In this document: piece by piece, positions 18,182 to 27,326 of the stretch | How the letters are laid out: each line of letters begins with the position of its first letter | Numbering within the stretch: the stretch's first letter is position 1 | Assembly (NCBI GenBank): GCA_965116965.1 | Contig: OZ220743.1 | Location: forward strand, 3,100,001-3,164,000 | DNA: 64,000 nt | Direction: 5' to 3' | From: Aldehydirespirator sp965116965 | GTDB taxonomy: Bacteria; Actinomycetota; Acidimicrobiia; Acidimicrobiales; Aldehydirespiratoraceae | The notes under the pieces: generated by a model | Databases searched by the model: none | Told to the model about the DNA's origin: nothing | The model's input: only the letters and a program-made list of their open reading frames with translations | Made by a program: the position numbers and the translations under genes

Positions 18182-19570
18182 TCACCGGCGAAACACCGCC
18201 ATCTGCGTCGGCGGCCCGCAGACCGGGTCCACCGGTCCCACGGCGCTGGTGTCCACGTCGTAGCCGAAGCGCTCCGCGATGCCGCCGGCCCAGGTCTCGA
18301 ACTCGAGGCGAGTCCATTCGAAGCGATGGTCCTCGTGGCGCAAGCCCCTGGCATCAAGGTGCTCGAAGTTCGGGTTGTACTCCTGATTCGGAGTTGTCAG
18401 CACTACTGACGCCGCGGAGATGTGACCGAATACGACATCGCTGAACACCTCGAGACGCTCGGGGTCGAGGTGCTCGACAACCTCGATGACCGTGGCCACA
18501 TCGAAGCCCTGCAATCGTGAGTCGGTGTAGGTCAATGCACCCTGCACGAGCCGGATCCGCTCCCGGCGACGCTCAGACATCTGATCGAGCTTCAGGCGGC
18601 GCTCGGCTCGTTCGAGCGCTCCGACCGACGCGTCCACTCCCATGGCGTAGGCCACCGAGGGCTCGGCGAGCAGCCTCTCCAGCAGCCGGCCCTCACCGCA
18701 TCCGAGATCGACGATCCGTCCTGCCCCGACGTTGCGCACCGCTTGGAGCACCGCCTCGAGCCGCTGCTCGCCCAGACGGATCGGCCGTTCGGTTGCCCGC
18801 TCGGCTGCGTCCTGCTGCGCGCCGAGGAGGTCGGTGTCCTCACCGGCGTCGGCCAGACGGGCCAGAGCTTCCCGGGTGTATCCGGGAAGGCGCAGGTACC
18901 GGCGAGTGATCAGTTCGGATTCGGGATGGGACCCCAGCCAGTCACCTCCCCGCAGCAGCAGCTTGTCGACCTCGTCGGGGCCGATCCAGTAGTGCTTGGC
19001 GTCGTCGAGCACGGGCAGCAGCACGTAGAGATGCTCCAGGGCCGAGCGAACGGTCTGGCGGCCGGCCAGTCGAGCGGCCACGTACCGGCTGTCGCCCCAC
19101 GCCGGGAACTGCGGGTCTAGCGCGATGGGAGCGCAGTCCACCTCGTAACCCAACGGATCGAACAGCCTCCGCAAGACCTCCGGGCCGCCCCGCACCGGCA
19201 CGACCGGCAACTCGACCTCGAGATCGAGGGGCTGGTCAACCAGTTCGGGCCGGTCGTCGCACCTGCCCCTCAACGCCGTGCGGAACAGCCGGCCCAGCGC
19301 AACGCTCAACATTGACGACGCCGCATAGGGACGATCGTTCACGTAGGGCTCGAGGCCCCGGGACTGGCGCTGGAGGCGGTGCCGTGTACGGCCGGAGGGG
19401 TCGACCTCCACGTGCAGCGTCGCGGTGCAGCGCTGGGCGGTGGCCTCCGGGTAGAAGACGTGAGCGCGCCCGAAGGTGACATCGACCGAGCGCACACGAT
19501 CGGGGTGCTTGTGCAGCAGGTACCCCAGATCGGTGGCGACAGGCGTCGTCGAGGTCAGCGAAACCAGCAT
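18182..19570 (-). CDS. hen1: 3' terminal RNA ribose 2'-O-methyltransferase Hen1
   Basis: 462 residues. The N-terminal half is the bacterial Hen1-specific domain, which helps Pnkp. The C-terminal half is the SAM-dependent methyltransferase with IVDLGCGEGRLLERLL as motif I. The metal-binding set is present: EVVEHLD (Glu, Glu, His), then LRHEDHRFEWTR with a further His. It methylates the 2'-OH of the damaged RNA 3' end during repair by the Pnkp/Hen1 complex. It is the first gene of the two-gene operon. The start ATG at 19570 faces the divergent cotH-like gene across a 105-bp gap. Confidence 0.92.
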   Translation of the reverse strand: MLVSLTSTTPVATDLGYLLHKHPDRVRSVDVTFGRAHVFYPEATAQRCTATLHVEVDPSGRTRHRLQRQSRGLEPYVNDRPYAASSMLSVALGRLFRTALRGRCDDRPELVDQPLDLEVELPVVPVRGGPEVLRRLFDPLGYEVDCAPIALDPQFPAWGDSRYVAARLAGRQTVRSALEHLYVLLPVLDDAKHYWIGPDEVDKLLLRGGDWLGSHPESELITRRYLRLPGYTREALARLADAGEDTDLLGAQQDAAERATERPIRLGEQRLEAVLQAVRNVGAGRIVDLGCGEGRLLERLLAEPSVAYAMGVDASVGALERAERRLKLDQMSERRRERIRLVQGALTYTDSRLQGFDVATVIEVVEHLDPERLEVFSDVVFGHISAASVVLTTPNQEYNPNFEHLDARGLRHEDHRFEWTRLEFETWAGGIAERFGYDVDTSAVGPVDPVCGPPTQMAVFRR

Positions 19571-19639
19571 GGCTCAGCCATTCAATCCACGGCCGTCGCC
19601 ACTCGCAAAGGCCCTACTACCCGTAACTCACGCTACCGG

Positions 19640-19654
19640 CTGAGAATATCTCAG
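19640..19654. promoter_or_regulatory. palindrome in the hen1/cotH divergent region
   Basis: CTGAGAATATCTCAG is a 15-bp palindrome (arms CTGAGA and TCTCAG), 21 bases before the cotH-like ATG and 70 bases before hen1. It could be an operator for either gene. The regulator is unknown. Confidence 0.35.
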
Positions 19655-19675
19655 GAGTCTCCGTATCCTGCGGCC

Positions 19676-22009
19676 ATGCACAGGCGTCAGACCATGGTGC
19701 TGGTGGTGACCGCGATGCTCGTCGCCGGCTGCGGAGGCAACACAGGCGACGCCGGGGAGTCCCCCACCGAGGCTCCTACAGAGACCGCCCTCGCCACCAC
19801 GACCACCGCGCCGGTGGCCGCCACCACGACCGCCCCTGAACCGACCGCTCCCACAACCACAGCACAACCGACCGCCCCCACAACCACCGCGACTCCGCCG
19901 ACCGACGCCGAGGGTGCCGCCGAACCCGATCCCAGCGACGCCTACTTCGCCCTCGACCGGGTGATGGACATCAGCATCGAGATCGCGGTCGAGGACTGGG
20001 ACACCCTGCGCCACCAGACCCGCACCATCGAGGACGTGTTCGCCGAGATCGAGGAGTACGGCCTGTCCCGGCCCTTCGCCAGCATCTACACGTGGTTCTC
20101 CGCCACCGTGACAGTGGACGGCGAGACCTACCCCGACGTCGGCGTGCGCAAGAAGGGGTTCGTCGGCTCCCAGAGCGACACCAAGCCATCGCTCAAGCTG
20201 CGCTTCGACAAGTACGTCGACGACCAGTCCCTAGGTGGGGTCATGGAGCGGATGACCCTCAACAACAGCCGCCAGGACCTCTCCATGGTCAACACCTGCC
20301 TGTCGTACGGGGTGTTCGCCGCGGCCGGCAATCCAGCGTCCCGCTGCAACTTCGCCACCGTGTCGGTGAACGGCACCGACCTGGGCCTGTACGTCCACGT
20401 CGAGGAGATCAAGGCCCCGTTCCTGCTGCGCCACTTCGAGAGCGCGGAGGGCAACGTGTACGAGGGCAACGTCAGCGACTTCACCCCGGTCTTCCGGGGC
20501 ACCTTCGAGAAGAAGACCAACACCGGCGCCGACGACTGGTCCGACATCGACGCGGTGGTGGCCGCCCTCGGTGACCCGACCGACGCCGGCCTGGAGGCGC
20601 TGGGCGAGATCGTGGACCTGGACCGGTACCTCACCCACTGGGCGACTGAGGTGCTGGTGGGCCACTGGGACGGCTACGCCGGCGACCGCAACAACTACTG
20701 GTTCTACCGCGAGCCCGGCGGACGTTTCGTGTTCATCCCGTGGGGCGTCGACGACACGTTCCACCTGAAGGACGACCCCAATCCCTTCGACAACATCAGC
20801 GACCCTCCCCCGTCGGTGCTGGCCGCCGGTGCCATCCCGAACCGCCTGTACAACCACCCCGACTGGCAGGCTGCCTACGTCGCCCGGCTCAAGGAGATCC
20901 TCGACACCGCGTGGAATGAGGACGAGCTGGTGGCTGTCGTGGACGAGATGGCCGCCGTCGTGCAGGCGCACGCCCTCCCGCAGGCCCTGGAGGCCGCCGC
21001 CGAAGACACCGAGCGGGTGCGCAAGTTCATCCTGAAGCGCAGGGGCGAACTCCTGGCCGACCTCACCCCCGAGCCGCCCGACTGGCCCTCGCCGGAGGCC
21101 GACATCCGGCGGGGAGCGGGGTCGGGGACCCTGGAGATCAGCTTCTCCACGACCTGGGGCAGCAACCAGAGCGCCGACCCTGTGGGGGCCGGGACGATCC
21201 ACCGCCTGGTGCTGGACGGCTCCACCGAACCGGTCGAGAACATGGGGGCCTTCGCCGGCGACGCCAGCCCGCAGGAGAGGCGCCTGCTGCCGGGTGCCGC
21301 CAGCCCCGTCTCCATCGCAGCAGTGAGCGCCGACGACGACGGCTCGCTCTCGGGAATGACGCTGGTGGTGGAACGGGACCTGCTGGTGCCCGGGGCCACG
21401 CTGGTGATCGACACCGGCACCATCGCCGGTGGGGTGTGGTCCATCCCCGCGGGCGCGGCGAGGCCGGACAGCTTCTCGCCCTTCACCGAGGGCACCCTGG
21501 AGCTGACCGAGGCGGGCACCGCTCAAGGCGACGCCATCTCCGGCACGTTCTCGGGCCGGTACGGGCTGGGCCGCCTCCCCGCGGGGGATGCCCGCTCCGC
21601 CACCGCTACCGCCGACGTCGGCCTGGTCATCAACGAGGTGGCCGCCAAGGGCGACCCTCTGGACTGGTTCGAGTTGCACAACTCCTCGTCCGTGGCGATA
21701 TCGCTCGACGGCTTCGTGGTGGCCGACGACCTCACCGACGCCGGCAAGCGGGTCGCCTTCCCGGCCGGTACCACCATCGCGCCGGGTGCCTACATGCAGT
21801 TCTCCACCGACAAGGAGGGCTGGCCCGGCTTCGCCCTGGGCGGCGACGAGGAGCTGGGAATCTGGCTGGCCGACGGCACTAGCGTCGCCAGCGTCGACTG
21901 GGAGGAGGGCGACTCCGGTGGCGGTCAGAGCTACGCCCGGATCCCCGACACCACCGGCGACTTCCAGACCGTCGACACCCCTACCCCCGGAGCTCCCAAC
22001 CAGCAGTGA
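19676..22009 (+). CDS. CotH-kinase-family lipoprotein with lamin-tail domain
   Basis: 777 residues, exported. The signal peptide ends in a lipobox VAGC (Cys19), so it is probably lipid-anchored. A Thr/Pro/Ala-rich linker follows to about residue 75. The main domain (about 85-480) has CotH features: GVRKKGFVGS, KPSLKLRFDKY, LGLYVHVEEIK and GDRNNYWFYR ... VFIPWGVDDTF. CotH proteins are secreted kinase-fold proteins, best known from spore coats and cellulosomes. Residues of about 640-777 form a lamin-tail domain (LVINEVAAKGDPLDWFEL, then GYMQFS-type strands). The start is the ATG at 19676. The frame is open further upstream, but only the ATG gives a signal peptide. The target is unknown. It converges on the channel gene. 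Confidence 0.82.
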   Translation: MHRRQTMVLVVTAMLVAGCGGNTGDAGESPTEAPTETALATTTTAPVAATTTAPEPTAPTTTAQPTAPTTTATPPTDAEGAAEPDPSDAYFALDRVMDISIEIAVEDWDTLRHQTRTIEDVFAEIEEYGLSRPFASIYTWFSATVTVDGETYPDVGVRKKGFVGSQSDTKPSLKLRFDKYVDDQSLGGVMERMTLNNSRQDLSMVNTCLSYGVFAAAGNPASRCNFATVSVNGTDLGLYVHVEEIKAPFLLRHFESAEGNVYEGNVSDFTPVFRGTFEKKTNTGADDWSDIDAVVAALGDPTDAGLEALGEIVDLDRYLTHWATEVLVGHWDGYAGDRNNYWFYREPGGRFVFIPWGVDDTFHLKDDPNPFDNISDPPPSVLAAGAIPNRLYNHPDWQAAYVARLKEILDTAWNEDELVAVVDEMAAVVQAHALPQALEAAAEDTERVRKFILKRRGELLADLTPEPPDWPSPEADIRRGAGSGTLEISFSTTWGSNQSADPVGAGTIHRLVLDGSTEPVENMGAFAGDASPQERRLLPGAASPVSIAAVSADDDGSLSGMTLVVERDLLVPGATLVIDTGTIAGGVWSIPAGAARPDSFSPFTEGTLELTEAGTAQGDAISGTFSGRYGLGRLPAGDARSATATADVGLVINEVAAKGDPLDWFELHNSSSVAISLDGFVVADDLTDAGKRVAFPAGTTIAPGAYMQFSTDKEGWPGFALGGDEELGIWLADGTSVASVDWEEGDSGGGQSYARIPDTTGDFQTVDTPTPGAPNQQ

Positions 22010-22031
22010 CGGCCTGCGGCGTGGCTAGGCG

Positions 22032-24107
22032 TCAGGGTTGCGCGCCGAACCAGGCGTCGTGGAGCTGCTGGTAGACGCCGCTCTCGATGAGGTCGAGCAG
22101 AGCAAGATCGATGCTCTCCTTCAGTTCGGTGTCGTCCTCGCTGAGCATCAGGCCGTACTGGACCCGCTGGAAGTCGGCGCCCACCGTCGCGACCTCTCCG
22201 GCTCCCTCGCGTGCGGCGTGGAACTGCAGCACGGGAGCGTCGAACACGACCGCATCGACATCGCCTTCCGACAGCAGGGGGTAGGAGTCCTCGACGTTCT
22301 CGACCAGCACCGGGCCCACCCCGATCGAGGGCAGGTAAGTCTCTCCGGCGGAGTTGGCGACGGTCGCCACCCGGCGGCCGGTCAGATCCGACGGCCCGGA
22401 GATCTCCGACCTGAGCTCGGTGACGGCCAAAGATGACGCGATGGCCGCGGTGAAGCTGGCGAACACCAGCGTCCCGAGAGCTATCCACACCAGCGCGAGC
22501 ACGCGGCCCTTGGTGCCCCGGGCCACCTTGTCGCCGTAGCCGACGGTGCTCATGGTCACCACCGACCAGTAGAACGAGTCCCAGATGCCCCGGCCGTAGG
22601 GAACCGCGAAGTCGGGGTTGTGGCGGCGCTCCAACCACCAGATCAGGTGAGCGGCGACCAGCACAGCCACCCCGAACACGACCAGCAGCCACGGCAGGTC
22701 CGACGACGCGACGGCTCCCAAGAACGAGAGGATCCGATCGTCTATCCCCCGAGACGAGTCGTTGAGGACCAGGATGGTCAGACCGGAGTCGAGCACCGGC
22801 AGCGAGAAGTCGACGATCCCCTCGCGCGATTCGGTGATGGCCACGCCGCCCAGACCGACCTGGGCCACGCCGCGGTCGATGTCGTCGACCTGCTTGGCCA
22901 CGGTGTCCACCGCGTAGATCTCCGCCGACTGGCCGAGCTTGGCCGCTACCAGCCGCACCAGTTCCACCTCGAACCCGCTATAGGTGCGGTTCTCGTATAT
23001 CACGAAGGGGGGCAGGGCCCGCGCCGCCACCTTCAGAGTTCCCCCGTCCGCGGTCTCGTCGGCCGCCGCGTCGTCCAGCCCGACCGCATCAGGGTCTGCC
23101 GCTGAGACCCAACGGTCGACCAGTCCCGCATTGGCCGCCACCCATTCGGTGGCGTGGCGCCTGATGTCGGACGGGTCCCCGCCCTCGGTCACCATCAAGA
23201 CGTTCTGCGCCGATATGTCGCCGAGCGGGATCACCACCTGCTCCAAGAGGGCGCGCACCGACGGGTTGGCGTCCAGGAAGTCAGAGTTGGCCACGGCCCG
23301 GATGTCGTTGGGGGGCCAGCCCGTCTCGCAGGGATCGTTGGCGCACCCGGCAATCCCAGCGATGGCGGTTCGGTCCAGCGCGGCGGCCTGGTCGTCCGGC
23401 AGCGACGGGTACGGGACTTCGAGCCACACCGCGTCACGGCCAGGCGCCATCTCGCCGATCGTCCAGTTGGGGGTCCATGTGTAGTACAGCACCGGCTGGC
23501 CGGCGCGATGGCGAGCGATGGTCTCTGCGATGAGCGGCGAGTAGTCGCCCTGCACGTGCTCGACCGTTTCCGAGAGTCCGTAGACGCGCAGGTGGTGGTC
23601 GATGGTGGCGGCGCACGACCATCCGACCTCGCAGCCCACCAGGTCGGCCCGGCCGTCGCCGTCACGGTCGAACAGTCCGGCCACCGCCGGGGCGGCGAGG
23701 TCGCCGAGGTTGGAAATGCCGTGAGCCTCCGCAGTGGCCGCGTCTACGAAGTAGCCCTGGAGCGCGCCGTCGTCGACCTGCGTGCCGACGACCTCGACCG
23801 ACTCGGACGACGCGACCAGGGAGTCGTGCAGCGGGAACCACCCGCTGACCCAGAGGTCGACCTCGCCCGCGGCGACGGCCGCGTAGAACTCCGGATTGCT
23901 CATCGTCACCGGGCCGTCGACCCGGTAGCCGAGCCGCTCCAGCAGCAGCCGGTACACCTCCGCCTGGAACCAGCCGGTGTCCCAGGTGGGACGGGCCAGA
24001 CGAACCCGGGGCTCGTCCTCGCGCCCGCCCTGGGCCGCCGCGGCTCCCCCACCGACGGCCAGCATGACTGCCACGAGCGTCACGATGGCGATTGAGGCTC
24101 GGCGCAT
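22032..24107 (-). CDS. GluR0-type ligand-gated K+ channel with N-terminal ProX-like betaine-binding domain
   Basis: 691 residues. A signal peptide covers 1-26. Residues of about 35-335 form a full ProX-like (glycine betaine/choline) binding domain, clearly related to the product at 26291: DLWVSGWFPLHD, GALQGYFVD, DRDGDGRADLVGC, YYTWTPNW. Residues 357-450 are the first lobe (S1) of a glutamate-receptor-like binding domain: FVIYENRTYSGFEVELVRL. M1 is about 471-492. A pore helix and the potassium filter TVGYGD (521-526) follow, then M2 (534-562), then lobe S2 (570-690). S1-M1-P-M2-S2 is the prokaryotic ionotropic glutamate receptor plan, and known GluR0 lacks such an extra N-terminal domain. ATG 24107 gives the signal peptide. 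Its neighbours handle betaine-like osmolytes, suggesting an osmolyte-gated K+ channel (inference). Confidence 0.85.
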   Translation of the reverse strand: MRRASIAIVTLVAVMLAVGGGAAAAQGGREDEPRVRLARPTWDTGWFQAEVYRLLLERLGYRVDGPVTMSNPEFYAAVAAGEVDLWVSGWFPLHDSLVASSESVEVVGTQVDDGALQGYFVDAATAEAHGISNLGDLAAPAVAGLFDRDGDGRADLVGCEVGWSCAATIDHHLRVYGLSETVEHVQGDYSPLIAETIARHRAGQPVLYYTWTPNWTIGEMAPGRDAVWLEVPYPSLPDDQAAALDRTAIAGIAGCANDPCETGWPPNDIRAVANSDFLDANPSVRALLEQVVIPLGDISAQNVLMVTEGGDPSDIRRHATEWVAANAGLVDRWVSAADPDAVGLDDAAADETADGGTLKVAARALPPFVIYENRTYSGFEVELVRLVAAKLGQSAEIYAVDTVAKQVDDIDRGVAQVGLGGVAITESREGIVDFSLPVLDSGLTILVLNDSSRGIDDRILSFLGAVASSDLPWLLVVFGVAVLVAAHLIWWLERRHNPDFAVPYGRGIWDSFYWSVVTMSTVGYGDKVARGTKGRVLALVWIALGTLVFASFTAAIASSLAVTELRSEISGPSDLTGRRVATVANSAGETYLPSIGVGPVLVENVEDSYPLLSEGDVDAVVFDAPVLQFHAAREGAGEVATVGADFQRVQYGLMLSEDDTELKESIDLALLDLIESGVYQQLHDAWFGAQP

Positions 24108-24435
24108 AGGCGGCACCCGGATAGATGTGGCTCCGAGGTTAGCCCAAACCCGAAGCCACCCCCGAGCGGGCAGTATGCAGTTCCTCCACACGATCAGCCT
24201 GATTTTCACCACAGTATGTAGACGAGTAACTGTGATATAGTAATTGATGTCCAATAGAGGCCCACCATTTTGGGACGGATGCGTGTGGATCCAATGGATC
24301 GACTCAATCAATAGGCTCTTCTCTGCACAGCATCAGCACGCGTGCTATGGTCACCGGCAATCTGGCACGGCCTAGCTCACGCAAGCGCGCTAGGGCGTCC
24401 AGGGCCCCACCGAAGCGACCAGAAGGGGGACCGCT
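24108..24435. promoter_or_regulatory. 328-bp divergent control region, channel and BCCT genes
   Basis: No gene is seen. The stretch is clearly more AT-rich than its surroundings between about 24185 and 24330 (GTGATATAGTAATTGATG and similar), as expected for promoters reading both ways. A GGATCCAATGGATC partial palindrome lies at about 24288. Exact promoter boxes cannot be fixed. Confidence 0.4.
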
Positions 24436-26259
24436 ATGGATGCCGATGACACGGGGGCAGCGGTGGATCCGCGGATCCATCGCAGCCCTGATGACACCGA
24501 CATCAACCTGACCGAGGCGACCCTCGCCCTGCATGACTGGGAGGAGGAGGAGGAACGCCGCCGCGAGGAGGCGATCGCCAACCGCAAGTCGTTCGAGGGC
24601 CTGCAGATCGATCCCGACATCGATTTCTACCCCGAAGTGGCCAACCGGGAGCCGGGGGACCGCAACATCGTGCGGGCCGGGTTCGACATCCACCCGCAGG
24701 TGACGTTCTGGGCCTCGGGGTTCTTGGTCGTGTTCATCTGCCTGTCGATCTTCGTCGACGCCACGCAGGACGTGTTCAGCGAGATTCTCGACTTCATCAA
24801 CGGGTCGCTGGGCTGGTTCTACATCCTCGACTTCAACATCTTCCTGTTCGTGGCCCTCTACTTCGCGTTCAGCCGCTACGGGAAGATCAAGCTGGGTGGT
24901 CCCTTCGCCTTACCGGAGTTCTCCACCGTCTCGTGGTACGCGATGCTGCTGTCGGCCGGGTTGGGCATCGGGCTGATGTTCTGGGGGGTCGCGGAGCCGA
25001 TCTTCCACTTCACCGCCCCGCCGCCGCTGTTCGATGTGGAACCCGGCAGCGTCGACGCCGGCAAAGCCGCGCTGGCCACCACCTACCTCCATTGGGGCGT
25101 TCACGGTTGGGCCCTCTACGGGCTGACGGCGCTGGCTCTGGGCTTCTTCGCCTACAACCGGGGACTGCCGCTCACATTCCGGTCGATCTTCTACCCGATC
25201 CTCGGGCCGAGGATCTACGGCGTCTGGGGCCATGTCATCGACATCCTGACCGTCATCGCCACCCTGTTCGGGCTGGCCACCTCGCTGGGCTTCGGTGCGC
25301 AGCAGGGGGCGGCCGGTCTCAACAAGCTCTTCGGTCTGCCCAACGACACGTGGTTCCAGATCGTGCTGATCCTGGCCATCACCGGGCTGGCCACCATCTC
25401 GGTGGTCGCCGGTCTCGATGCGGGGGTCAAGCGGCTCAGCGAGCTGAACATCTGGCTGGCCGGCGCCTTCCTGATCTTCGTGCTGCTGGTCGGCCCGACG
25501 CTGTTCATCCTGTCGCTGTACACCCAGAGCCTCGGCTACTACGTCCAGGTCCTGCCGGAGTTCGCGTTCTGGAATGCAGCCTTCGAGGAGACGCAGTGGC
25601 AGGCGTGGTGGACGATCTTCTACTGGGGATGGTGGATCTCGTGGTCGCCGTTCGTGGGGATGTTCATCGCGAGGATCTCCAAGGGCCGCTCGGTGCGCGA
25701 GCTGCTCATCGGCGTCATCTTCCTGCCGTCGATCCTGTGCTTCCTGTGGATGTCGGTCTTCGGCGGCGCGGCCATCAACCTGCAGATGACCGGCGAGCGC
25801 GACGTGGCCACCGCGGTCAACGAGGACGTGGCCACCGCCCTGTTCGACATGCTCGAGGCGTTCCCGCTCACCGGGATCGTCTCCTTCATCGGCGTGCTGC
25901 TGCTGGTGTCGTTCTTCGTGACCTCGTCCGACTCCGGATCGCTGGTGGTCGACCACCTCACCTCCGGCGGCAAGCTCGACTCGCCCAAGCCCCAGAGGGT
26001 GTTCTGGGCCGTGATGGAGGGCGTGGTGGCCATCGCGCTGCTGATCGGCGGCGGGCTGAGCGCCCTGCAGACTGCGGCGGTCTCGATCGGGCTGCCGTTC
26101 TCGGTGATCCTGCTCATCATGTGCTGGAGCATGAAGAAGGCCTTCTCCGAGGAGCTCGACCTGCTCGAGAGCCACTACGACGAGCAGATCTTCCGGGCCC
26201 AGCACAGCGGCCTGATCGCCCAAGTGAAGGAACGGCTCACAGACGGGGCGAGACAGTGA
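24436..26259 (+). CDS. BCCT-family betaine/choline/carnitine transporter
   Basis: 607 residues, inner membrane, 12 expected membrane segments. The family signature WWISWSPFVGMFIARIS is present, as is the glycine-rich GLGIGLMFWGVAEP helix. The Met of GLMFWG resembles the sodium-coupled members such as BetP. Substrates of the family are quaternary amines used as osmolytes. The N-terminus (about 85 residues) is long, acidic and hydrophilic (EEEEERRREEA). The C-terminal tail of about 35 residues is charged and may sense osmotic state, as in BetP. ATG 24436 has GGGGGACC nearby but no strong ribosome site. It is followed 31 bases later by a ProX-like binding protein, an unusual partner for a secondary transporter. 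Confidence 0.9.
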   Translation: MDADDTGAAVDPRIHRSPDDTDINLTEATLALHDWEEEEERRREEAIANRKSFEGLQIDPDIDFYPEVANREPGDRNIVRAGFDIHPQVTFWASGFLVVFICLSIFVDATQDVFSEILDFINGSLGWFYILDFNIFLFVALYFAFSRYGKIKLGGPFALPEFSTVSWYAMLLSAGLGIGLMFWGVAEPIFHFTAPPPLFDVEPGSVDAGKAALATTYLHWGVHGWALYGLTALALGFFAYNRGLPLTFRSIFYPILGPRIYGVWGHVIDILTVIATLFGLATSLGFGAQQGAAGLNKLFGLPNDTWFQIVLILAITGLATISVVAGLDAGVKRLSELNIWLAGAFLIFVLLVGPTLFILSLYTQSLGYYVQVLPEFAFWNAAFEETQWQAWWTIFYWGWWISWSPFVGMFIARISKGRSVRELLIGVIFLPSILCFLWMSVFGGAAINLQMTGERDVATAVNEDVATALFDMLEAFPLTGIVSFIGVLLLVSFFVTSSDSGSLVVDHLTSGGKLDSPKPQRVFWAVMEGVVAIALLIGGGLSALQTAAVSIGLPFSVILLIMCWSMKKAFSEELDLLESHYDEQIFRAQHSGLIAQVKERLTDGARQ

Positions 26260-26290
26260 CGGGCCCGCTTGAGAAAGGAGGAGGCTCGAA

Positions 26291-27307
26291 ATGAGAAACC
26301 AGAAGCGCAATGCCATAGTCCTGGTCGGAGCGTTGGCCGCCTTGGTCGTCGTGGCGCTCGTCGTGATCTTCAGCGGCGAGGAGGAGGACCAGACGGTGAC
26401 CATGGCCCGAGCCAACTGGTCCAGCGGATACATGCAGGCCGAGATTTACGCCCAGCTCATCGGTGAGTTGGGCTACACGGTCACCGACCCGGCCGATCAC
26501 ACCCTCAACCCGTACTCCTTCTATCCGGCGCTGGACGGCGGGCAGTACGACCTGTGGGCCAACGGCTGGTTCCCCACCCACGACATCTACCTCACGTCCG
26601 AGACAGCCGCCGGCCTCGAGTACGACCGCAGCATCGAGGCGGTCGGAGGCCAGGTCGAGTCCGGTGCTCTCCAGGGGTACATGATCGACAAGGCCACCGC
26701 CGACGCCATGGGCATCACCTCGATGAGCCAGTTGGCCGACGCGTCAGTCGCCGCGGTGTTCGACCAAGACGGCGACGGCCTCGCCGACCTGATCGGATGC
26801 AACGTGGGCTGGGGCTGCGAGACCATCATCAACGACCACATCGCTGAACTCGGATGGGGCGCCAATGTTGAGCAGGTGTCCGGCACCTACGGCGAGTTGA
26901 TGGATGGAGTCCAAGCAAGGGTGGCGGCCGGTGACCCGGTGCTGTTCTATGCCTGGACGCCCAACTGGACCTACGAGGCGCTCGCACCGGGAGTGGACGC
27001 GGTCTGGCTGGAGTCGCCCGCCCTCGACGACGATGAGGGCGTCACCGAGGTCCGCGGCCTTGCCGGCTGCGCCAACAACCCCTGCAACCTCGGATGGCCG
27101 GTCAACAGCATCCGTGCCGTGGCCAACAGCGAATTCCTCGACGACAACGCCGACATCCGGCGCCTGCTCGAACGGGTGGAGATCCCGCTGGGTGACATCG
27201 CAGCCCAGAACGCCAAGCCGAACCCCGACGCCAAGGCCGACGCGGCTGCATGGATCGCCGACAACCGGGCCCTGGTCGACATCTGGCTTACGGAAGCTCG
27301 CGGCTGA
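26291..27307 (+). CDS. ProX-like glycine betaine/choline-type binding protein
   Basis: 338 residues. An N-terminal hydrophobic segment (AIVLVGALAALVVVALVVIF) without a lipobox Cys means it is either cleaved or membrane-anchored. The body is an OpuAC/ProX-type binding fold: NWSSGYMQAEIY, YDLWANGWFPTHD, GALQGYMID, FYAWTPNW with aromatic residues for a quaternary amine, and CNLGWPVNSIRAVAN. A DQDGDGLADL loop looks like a calcium site and is shared with the channel's N-terminal domain. A very strong ribosome site AAAGGAGG lies before the ATG. No ABC ATPase or permease is beside it, so it probably serves the BCCT transporter or the channel, or is an orphan receptor. Confidence 0.88.
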   Translation: MRNQKRNAIVLVGALAALVVVALVVIFSGEEEDQTVTMARANWSSGYMQAEIYAQLIGELGYTVTDPADHTLNPYSFYPALDGGQYDLWANGWFPTHDIYLTSETAAGLEYDRSIEAVGGQVESGALQGYMIDKATADAMGITSMSQLADASVAAVFDQDGDGLADLIGCNVGWGCETIINDHIAELGWGANVEQVSGTYGELMDGVQARVAAGDPVLFYAWTPNWTYEALAPGVDAVWLESPALDDDEGVTEVRGLAGCANNPCNLGWPVNSIRAVANSEFLDDNADIRRLLERVEIPLGDIAAQNAKPNPDAKADAAAWIADNRALVDIWLTEARG

Positions 27308-27326
27308 CCGCTGGCATTCTCACCTC

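Noticed and set aside
15511..18444. Long plus-strand frame of 977 codons
   Set aside because: It lies opposite pnkp and hen1, which have all their motifs. The product is Arg/Gly/His-rich and matches nothing, a usual shadow in GC-rich DNA.
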